Assembly: GCF_009830125.1 (NCBI RefSeq)
Contig: NZ_WUPT01000002.1
Span: 124,001-188,000 of the forward strand
DNA: 64,000 nt
From: Kangsaoukella pontilimi
GTDB taxonomy: Bacteria > Pseudomonadota > Alphaproteobacteria > Rhodobacterales > Rhodobacteraceae
Direction: 5' to 3'
In this document: in pieces, positions 58,223 through 64,000 of the stretch
Layout: the number at the start of each line of letters is the position of its first letter
Position numbering within the stretch: position 1 is the first letter of the stretch
Program-made: the position numbers and the translations under genes
The notes under the pieces: generated by a model
What the model was told of the DNA's origin: nothing
The model's input: only the letters and a program-made list of their open reading frames with translations
The model's database searches: none

Positions 58223-58777
58223 ATGGCAGAGGATTTCCCCGGCTGGCACGGGACGACGATCATCGGCGTCCGCAAGAACGGCAAGGTTGTCGTCGCGGGC
58301 GATGGGCAGGTCAGTCTGGGCCAGACCGTCATCAAAGGCACGGCGACCAAGGTGCGCCGCCTCAGCCCCGGCGGCTATGACGTCGTCGCCGGTTTCGCCG
58401 GCTCTACCGCCGACGCCTTCACACTGCTCGAACGCCTCGAAGCCAAACTGGAAGCGGCCCCCGGTCAGCTTCAGCGCGCCGCAGTCGAACTCGCCAAGGA
58501 CTGGCGCACCGACAAATACCTCCAGAAGCTCGAAGCGATGCTGATCGTCACCGACGGCAAGGACCTTTACGTTGTCACCGGCGCCGGTGATGTCCTTGAA
58601 CCCGAGCACAACGTGGCCGCCATCGGCTCCGGCGGGAACTATGCTCTCGCTGCGGCCCGCGCCCTTGTCGACACAGACCTCGACGCCGAAGACATCGCCC
58701 GCCGCGCCATGGCGATCGCCGCTGATATCTGCGTCTACACCAACGGCAACCTGACCGTGGAAACCATTTCACAATGA
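58223..58777 (+). CDS. hslV: ATP-dependent protease subunit HslV
   Basis: 184 residues. After a short propeptide (AEDFPGWHG) the mature protein starts at the catalytic Thr of [42 protein letters not shown] and [17 protein letters not shown] follow. HslV is the proteasome-like peptidase chamber of HslVU. The stop overlaps the hslU ATG by four bases. Confidence 0.97.
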   Translation: MAEDFPGWHGTTIIGVRKNGKVVVAGDGQVSLGQTVIKGTATKVRRLSPGGYDVVAGFAGSTADAFTLLERLEAKLEAAPGQLQRAAVELAKDWRTDKYLQKLEAMLIVTDGKDLYVVTGAGDVLEPEHNVAAIGSGGNYALAAARALVDTDLDAEDIARRAMAIAADICVYTNGNLTVETISQ

Positions 58778-60084
58778 CCGATCTGACCCCTCGCGAAATC
58801 GTCTCAGAACTCGACCGTTTCATCATCGGACAGAAGGACGCCAAGCGCGCTGTCGCTGTGGCGCTTCGGAACCGCTGGCGTCGCAAGCAGCTTGCCGATG
58901 ACCTGAGGGACGAGGTGTACCCGAAGAACATCCTGATGATCGGCCCGACCGGCGTCGGCAAGACCGAGATCAGCCGGCGGCTGGCCAAGCTGGCCCGCGC
59001 ACCGTTCCTCAAGGTCGAGGCCACGAAGTTCACCGAGGTCGGCTATGTCGGCCGCGACGTCGAGCAGATCATCCGCGATCTGGTCGAGGCGGCCATCACC
59101 ATGACCCGCGAACACATGCGCGAGGACGTGAAAGCGGCCGCGCATCAGGCCGCCGAGGACCGCGTTCTTGCCGCCATCGCGGGCGAGAGCGCACGCGAAC
59201 AGACCCGCGAGATGTTCCGGAAGAAACTCCGCGATGGCGATCTGGACGACACGGTGATCGAACTCGACATCGCGGATCAGACCAACCCCTTTCAGGGCCT
59301 GGAGATGCCAGGAATGCCGCCGGGGCAGGGCGGTATGGCGCTCGATCTCGGCTCGATCTTCGGTAAGGGCTTCGGCGGCCGCACCACCCGCAAGAAGATG
59401 ACCGTGGCACAAAGCTATGAAATCCTGATTGGCGAAGAGGCCGACAAGCTCCTCGATGACGAGGCGGTCAAGAAGGCTGCGCTGGAAGCAGTCGAACAGA
59501 ACGGCATCGTCTTTCTGGACGAGATCGACAAGGTGACCGCCCGGTCCGAGACGCGTGGCGCGGATGTCAGCCGGGAAGGGGTGCAGCGCGATCTCCTGCC
59601 ACTGATCGAAGGGACGACCGTGTCGACCAAATACGGGCCGGTGAAGACGGATCACGTCCTCTTCATCGCCTCAGGCGCGTTTCATATCGCCAAACCGTCC
59701 GATCTTCTGCCCGAGCTTCAGGGCCGCCTGCCGATCCGGGTGAACCTCCGCGCGCTGACCGAAGAGGACTTCGTCCGCATCCTGACCGAAACCGATAATG
59801 CGCTGACACGGCAGTACACGGCCCTCATGGGCACCGAGGAAGTGACGGTGAATTTCACCGATGACGGGATCGCCGCGCTTGCACGGATCGCCGCCAACGT
59901 GAACCAGAGCATCGAGAATATCGGTGCGCGGCGTCTCTACACCGTGATGGAGCGTGTGTTCGAAGAGCTGAGTTTCACCGCCCCCGACAGAACCGGCGAA
60001 ACCGTGACAATCGACGCGGATTTCGTCGAAACCAACCTGGGCGACCTCGCCCATGGTTCGGATATGAGCCGCTACGTGCTCTGA
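58774..60084 (+). CDS. hslU: HslU ATPase
   Basis: 436 residues of the HslU/ClpX group: [20 protein letters not shown], Walker [20 protein letters not shown], Walker [12 protein letters not shown], sensor-region [12 protein letters not shown] and the C-terminus DMSRYVL, which enters HslV. The I-domain between (about residues 110-240) is complete. It unfolds substrates for HslV. It overlaps the convergent LuxR gene by 13 bases. Confidence 0.98.
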   Translation: MTDLTPREIVSELDRFIIGQKDAKRAVAVALRNRWRRKQLADDLRDEVYPKNILMIGPTGVGKTEISRRLAKLARAPFLKVEATKFTEVGYVGRDVEQIIRDLVEAAITMTREHMREDVKAAAHQAAEDRVLAAIAGESAREQTREMFRKKLRDGDLDDTVIELDIADQTNPFQGLEMPGMPPGQGGMALDLGSIFGKGFGGRTTRKKMTVAQSYEILIGEEADKLLDDEAVKKAALEAVEQNGIVFLDEIDKVTARSETRGADVSREGVQRDLLPLIEGTTVSTKYGPVKTDHVLFIASGAFHIAKPSDLLPELQGRLPIRVNLRALTEEDFVRILTETDNALTRQYTALMGTEEVTVNFTDDGIAALARIAANVNQSIENIGARRLYTVMERVFEELSFTAPDRTGETVTIDADFVETNLGDLAHGSDMSRYVL

Positions 60085-60896
60085 TCCATCAGGCGCGGCA
60101 GGACAGCCGCGCGTGATCTGACGCCGAGCCGCGACAAGACCGCCTCGGAATGCCGACGGGCGGTATCGACGGTCACGCCCATCGCATTGGCGATTTGCCG
60201 TGCTGTCAGACCTTCGGCGATAAGTGCGGCTGTTTCAGCCTGTCTCGGCGACAGGCCAAGTGCGCGCCCGCTTTCGATCAGCGTCGCTTTCGGCGGCAAT
60301 GCGCTGGCAACGTCAGGTTTGGTAACAACTGGTGCCGCCAGCTTCCCGAAACCCGCGACAAAGGCAGGCAGCATCAACCGCAGCAGCGCTTCGCTTCTTT
60401 CGCCTCGGAAACCGGGGTCGTCGTCGCCCCTGAAGCCAAAGGCAAAAACCGCCTCCCCAACCGGCATCGGCGCGGTGATGCCGATCACGTGGTGCATCCC
60501 CGCAGGCTCGAAAACATCTCGAAAATATGTGGTTTCGACGATCTTCTCGCGCATCTGAAGGCGCCCCTCGTGATGAACGCCCGCACCCATGTTCCTGCGG
60601 CGGCGGTTGATCTCTTCCAACTCCTTGTCGGCCAGAAGCACATTTCCGTCCGCGTCAAAGCCCTCGATATTGGACATCAGATACGATTCGATCTGCGGAC
60701 CGCAGCCGTCGCTGATGAACCGGTATCCGCCTTCCAGGGGAAAGGCCGCAAAGCTCCGAACGGCCCTGACCAGTTTTCGCATTTGCACCAGCAGGGCGCG
60801 CGTCCGGCTTTCGTCATTCAGCGTGGTTCCATCCAGAAGCGCGGATTGAGCGCGTTCGATTTCAAGTGCTTCGTGCTCTTTGAGGGTAAGTTCCAT
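60072..60896 (-). CDS. LuxR-type transcriptional regulator
   Basis: 274 residues from ATG 60896 ([16 protein letters not shown]); upstream starts are not supported. An N-terminal sensor part, not a recognised autoinducer domain, is followed by a C-terminal LuxR helix-turn-helix: [46 protein letters not shown]. It lies 80 bp from the divergent VPLPA-CTERM gene, which it may control. Signal unknown. Confidence 0.85.
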   Translation of the reverse strand: MELTLKEHEALEIERAQSALLDGTTLNDESRTRALLVQMRKLVRAVRSFAAFPLEGGYRFISDGCGPQIESYLMSNIEGFDADGNVLLADKELEEINRRRRNMGAGVHHEGRLQMREKIVETTYFRDVFEPAGMHHVIGITAPMPVGEAVFAFGFRGDDDPGFRGERSEALLRLMLPAFVAGFGKLAAPVVTKPDVASALPPKATLIESGRALGLSPRQAETAALIAEGLTARQIANAMGVTVDTARRHSEAVLSRLGVRSRAAVLPRLMDQST

Positions 60897-60976
60897 GGAG
60901 CCGAGGATAGGGCGTTTGCACCATTTCGCCACCGGCTTTTCGGATACAATCGCGTTGTTTATGAAGGGGGTACGAA

Positions 60977-61570
60977 ATGAGAATTGAAGCTTTGGCAGCG
61001 GTAGCACTTCTTTCCGCCAGTCCTGCGACGGCCAGCGTGGTCATAGAATTCGACGAATATGCCAACGGAACACCGATCACGGATCAATATGCCGACTTTT
61101 CTGTTGATCTTGTCGATACCGATGTCGCGGCCTCGATCCTTATCTCGACCTATGTCGGTGGCGCGCCAGCGTCAGTGCTTCAGACCAACTCCTTCGACAA
61201 CAACAGCGGCTATGAAATGGAGATCACGTTCAACACCCTCGTGAATGATCTTCAGGTGTCCTATTCCGCGATCAACAGTGAGGGCGGCGTGACCGTCGAT
61301 CACGAAGCCGGGACGGATTTTGTCGCCGGCGATCTCGCGTGCCGGATCATCGAATGCCTGTGGGACTTGTCCGGCTTCGAAAATGTCTCGTCTTTGTTCT
61401 TCAGCTTCAACGACGGCACGTTCGATCCGTTCGATCAGATCCACATCGAGCGCATGTCCTATACTATCGGTACGACCGTCACCCCTCCTGAAATTCCGCT
61501 TCCGGCCTCGGGCTTTCTTCTTCTTGCCGGTCTGGCGGGTCTGGGCGTGGCACGGGCGCGGCGCGGCTGA
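60977..61570 (+). CDS. VPLPA-CTERM sorting-domain protein
   Basis: 197 residues. Signal peptide RIEALAAVALLSASPATA, then a beta-rich mature part with SVVIEFDEYANGTPITDQYADF and FENVSSLFFSFNDGTFDPFDQI. The C-terminus is a sorting signal: IPLPASGFLLLAGLAGLGVARARRG (PLPA motif, hydrophobic span, basic tail), as in the VPLPA-CTERM family processed by exosortase. The protein is probably exported and held at the surface. The ligand is unknown. Confidence 0.88.
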   Translation: MRIEALAAVALLSASPATASVVIEFDEYANGTPITDQYADFSVDLVDTDVAASILISTYVGGAPASVLQTNSFDNNSGYEMEITFNTLVNDLQVSYSAINSEGGVTVDHEAGTDFVAGDLACRIIECLWDLSGFENVSSLFFSFNDGTFDPFDQIHIERMSYTIGTTVTPPEIPLPASGFLLLAGLAGLGVARARRG

Positions 61571-61693
61571 GACCCGGGGCGCTCTTGGCGCGCCCTGCCG
61601 TTTCCTGACGTCGGGCTTTCGATCGTCCCTAATTTGCGCAGCGCCAACTCTTTTCCGCTTTTGTCCCGAAGAGATCGGTCACATTAAGGCCGC

Positions 61694-62914
61694 ATGAGTC
61701 TTTTCGCATTCCTGCACGAGAACCGCCGCTTTCTTTTCGCGGGTGCGGTTCTGTCGTTCCTGTCCAGCTTCGGGCAGACTTATTTCATTGCGATTTTTTC
61801 AGCCGAGATCATGGGGACGTTCGATTTGTCGGACGGCCAGTGGGGCGGCCTTTATACCGTTTCGACCACGGCCTCGGCGCTGGTCATGCTCTGGGCCGGG
61901 GCGCTGACCGATCGGTTTCGCGTGCGGCAACTTATCTGGACAGTTCTTCCCGTTCTTGCGCTGACTTGCCTTGCCATGGCGGCAAATTCGGCGGTGCCGT
62001 TACTGTTCCTCGTGATCTTCTTTCTGCGGCTGTTCGGGCAGGGGATGACCATGCAGCTTTCCGTCGTCGCGATGGCGCGATGGTTCGCGGCGCGGAGGGG
62101 GCTGGCGCTGTCGCTCGCCGCACTCGGCTTTGCGGTCGGTCAGGCCGGGCTACCGGTTATCGTCGCGCTTGGTCTGACGGTCTTCGACTGGCGGTCCATG
62201 TGGGTGGGCGCAGCGCTGATCCTGGCCCTTTCTGTTCCGCTCCTGCACTGGCTTCTGACCAAGGAGCGGACGCCGCAATCCCACGCGGAAGACAAGCAAT
62301 CGGTGGGCATGGACGGGCGGCATTGGACGCGGGGCGAGGTCCTGCGCTCGCCTATCTTCTGGCTCCTGCTGCCTATGCTTCTTGGTCCGCCCGCGTGGGG
62401 GACGGCGCTGTTCTTTCAGCAGGTGCATATCGCGGCGGTCAAAGGCTGGCCTCTGGTGGATTATCTGGCCCTGATCCCGCTGCTGACAGTGGTTGGCATC
62501 GCGGCGACGCTTGTATCCGGGCAGTTGATCGACCGCTTCGGATCGGCCGCGCTTGCGCGCTTCTACATGCTGCCCTTCGCGGCGACGTTCTTTCTGATCG
62601 GATCGGCCGAGACACTTGGCGTGGCGGCCATCGGGATGATCTTCTTCGGCATCGGCCACGGCATCCAATCGACCGTACCTGCCGCCTTCTGGTCGGAGTA
62701 TTTCGGCACCCGGCATATCGGTGCGATCAAGGCGGTCTCGACCAGCATAATGGTATTCGGATCCGCCATCGGCCCCGGCATATCCGGTGCGCTGATCGAC
62801 CTCGGCTACAGCTTTCCGGAACAGATGGGGGTCCTGGTGGTCTATTTCCTGATCGCTGCCATTCTGGTCTGGGTTGCGACCGCCCGCGCGAAGCGCAGCC
62901 TAGCGCCTGCGTAG
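61694..62914 (+). CDS. MFS transporter
   Basis: 406 residues with about twelve hydrophobic segments. MFS marks: the loop 2-3 motif ALTDRFRVRQLIW and the second half motif SGQLIDRFGSAALARFY. N-terminal FLHENRRFLFAGAVLSFLSSFGQTYFIAIFS. Substrate cannot be told from the sequence. Its last 15 bases overlap the convergent Smr gene. Confidence 0.88.
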   Translation: MSLFAFLHENRRFLFAGAVLSFLSSFGQTYFIAIFSAEIMGTFDLSDGQWGGLYTVSTTASALVMLWAGALTDRFRVRQLIWTVLPVLALTCLAMAANSAVPLLFLVIFFLRLFGQGMTMQLSVVAMARWFAARRGLALSLAALGFAVGQAGLPVIVALGLTVFDWRSMWVGAALILALSVPLLHWLLTKERTPQSHAEDKQSVGMDGRHWTRGEVLRSPIFWLLLPMLLGPPAWGTALFFQQVHIAAVKGWPLVDYLALIPLLTVVGIAATLVSGQLIDRFGSAALARFYMLPFAATFFLIGSAETLGVAAIGMIFFGIGHGIQSTVPAAFWSEYFGTRHIGAIKAVSTSIMVFGSAIGPGISGALIDLGYSFPEQMGVLVVYFLIAAILVWVATARAKRSLAPA

Positions 62915-63508
62915 GTAGACGTAGAAGGCGCCAGAGCCACCATGTTTCCGGTGCGCCTCCGAGACCTGAAGGACCGCTTGCGACAGAGGCGGAAGCGACA
63001 GCCAGTGCGGCAGCTGATGGCGCAGAACGCCGGTACGGGTCGGGATCGGGTCATAGGATTCAACCTTGCGGCCCTTTCCTGTGATCACAAGAACCAGACG
63101 CTTGCCTGCGGCCTGTGAGGACAGGATGAACGAGGTCAGCGCACCATGGGCCGTGTCCAGCGTCATGCCGTGCAGGTCGATCCGGCCCTCGGGCGTCAAT
63201 CGGCCCTGCGACATACGCTTATGTGCTTTCTTGTCCATCGCGACGGGCTGAGCCGCGAGACGGTCGCCAAGCGGCGCAGAAAGGTCGTTGGGGGGCAGGG
63301 CGGTCGACGCCCGTTCTCCCAGGCGAAAGGGTGCTATCGGTTCGGGTCTTGGCTTTTCAGGAACTGGCTTGGCCTTGCCGGGCAGGGTGATCTTGCCCGG
63401 CTCGCCCTTGTCAGGCTTGGCCGAACGCATCGGATTGGCCGATTTCGCGATGCGCGACCAAAGTTCCTGCTCGTCGGGGCGCAATCCACGTGGCTTTCGG
63501 CGGGACAT
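62900..63508 (-). CDS. Smr/MutS-family endonuclease-like protein
   Basis: 202 residues. Residues 1-about 90 are basic and disordered (SRRKPRGLRPDEQELW). The Smr domain has RIDLHGMTLDTAHGALTSFIL, LVLVITGKGRKVE and YVYLRR, with histidine and glycine motifs as in the MutS2 C-terminal nuclease domain. Role unknown; nicking of branched DNA or RNA is possible. It is followed downstream by nothing else before the MFS stop. Confidence 0.88.
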   Translation of the reverse strand: MSRRKPRGLRPDEQELWSRIAKSANPMRSAKPDKGEPGKITLPGKAKPVPEKPRPEPIAPFRLGERASTALPPNDLSAPLGDRLAAQPVAMDKKAHKRMSQGRLTPEGRIDLHGMTLDTAHGALTSFILSSQAAGKRLVLVITGKGRKVESYDPIPTRTGVLRHQLPHWLSLPPLSQAVLQVSEAHRKHGGSGAFYVYLRRR

Positions 63509-63533
63509 AGGTCAAAGACCCCCCGCGGCCCGA

Positions 63534-64000
63534 TTACTCGCCCGTTGCGACAAGCTGCCAGTTCGGATCGCTGGACCCCATCACACGGGCAAAGGTCCAG
63601 ACGTCGCGCTGCTTTTTGATCTCGTTCGGGTTGCCTTCAACGATTTCGCCTTCGGAATTCCGCACGACCGAGGTCAGCTCGCCCACAAACTTGATCGTCA
63701 TTTCGCCTTCATTCGTCGAACGATCGAACTCGGCGGACTTCAACGCAATCTCGCGAACGCCAACGAAATTGGCTTCGACGGACAGGCCCTCTTCCTCGCG
63801 GCGGTCGATCACGGATTGCAGCGCCTCGCGCACATCGGACGACAGGAAGTCGGCAACAGGCGAAAGGTCGCCTTTCTCGAAAGCCATCAGGATCATCTCA
63901 TAGGCGCCGCGTGCGCCCTCGAGAAATTCGGTCACGTTGAAACCGTTCTCAGCCATTTTCATCGAGGCGAGCGCCTTGGCCGACGGCGATCCGTCTTCCA
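63534..64000 (-). CDS. Tim44-like domain protein, 3' part (start outside window)
   Basis: The minus frame stays open to the window end, so at least 155 residues of a longer protein. The sequence GAYEMILMAFEKGDLSPVADFLSSDVREAL and VVRNSEGEIVEGNPNEIKKQRDVWTFAR, ending in SSDPNWQLVATGE, fits the C-terminal Tim44/TimA domain, in which alphaproteobacterial proteins carry an N-terminal membrane anchor. The nearest internal start (63962) is not the true start. Role in the membrane is likely, not proven. Confidence 0.8.
   Translation of the reverse strand, partial: EDGSPSAKALASMKMAENGFNVTEFLEGARGAYEMILMAFEKGDLSPVADFLSSDVREALQSVIDRREEEGLSVEANFVGVREIALKSAEFDRSTNEGEMTIKFVGELTSVVRNSEGEIVEGNPNEIKKQRDVWTFARVMGSSDPNWQLVATGE

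Noticed and set aside
61840-63084. 414-codon plus-strand frame in MFS gene
   Set aside because: Different frame of a membrane-protein gene; product is arginine/glycine rich and has no membrane pattern.

Overview
This window is chromosomal DNA of an alphaproteobacterium of the Rhodobacterales (Roseobacter/Rhodobacter type). The evidence is the gene content and order: a flaF-flbT flagellin cluster, rpsT/dnaA/dnaN/recF/gyrB, a RegB-RegA-SenC redox regulon, a DivL-like PAS protein upstream of tsaE, addB-addA-trxA-hslVU, and a VPLPA-CTERM protein. The DNA is uniformly GC-rich, genes often overlap by an ATGA, and I see no plasmid, phage or insertion-sequence genes.

Layout. 1-7516: flagellar genes (3' end of fliI; flaF-flbT-DUF1217 downstream of a large flagellin; a rod-binding protein and an FlgN-like chaperone; fliK-flgD). 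7520-12257: ubiE-ubiB, a small membrane protein overlapping mutM, and an enoyl-CoA hydratase. 12423-21001: the replication block rpsT, a rhodanese, dnaA, dnaN, recF, a LysE-type exporter, a secreted hypothetical protein, and gyrB. 21113-24490: a secreted Cache-like protein followed by a GGDEF-EAL sensor whose reading frame is cut by one in-frame TAG. 24512-34408: an accessory island of seven genes with three related alpha/beta-hydrolase-like proteins, an FkbM methyltransferase-glycosyltransferase fusion, two further methyltransferases and a sulfatase with a glycine-rich RTX-like tail. It ends next to a tRNA-Thr gene.

34655-43052: hemD, a mitofilin-like protein and hemY on the minus strand; tsaD, gpsA, an EVE-domain gene and DUF1761 on the plus strand; an extensin-like protein; and a membrane-anchored hypothetical. 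43112-48520: ahcY, a small secreted protein, an HD-domain phosphohydrolase, and the divergent regA / senC / regB redox locus. 48603-60084: a PAS (DivL-like) gene behind a perfect CtrA box, then tsaE-murU-addB-addA, trxA, hslV-hslU. 60072-64000: a LuxR-type regulator, a VPLPA-CTERM protein, an MFS transporter, an Smr endonuclease-like protein and the start-less end of a Tim44-like gene.

Most of the window is housekeeping. The parts most worth following are: the 24.5-34.4 kb surface-glycan-like island, with one hydrolase paralogue that has lost its nucleophile serine and a sulfatase-RTX fusion; the interrupted c-di-GMP gene with its Cache partner; the CtrA box in front of the kinase-less DivL-like gene; a hairpin that places the ahcY ribosome binding site in its loop; and a repeat/palindrome cluster with three GANTC sites ahead of the rhodanese-dnaA genes. 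All identifications are from reading translated sequence; no database search was run.
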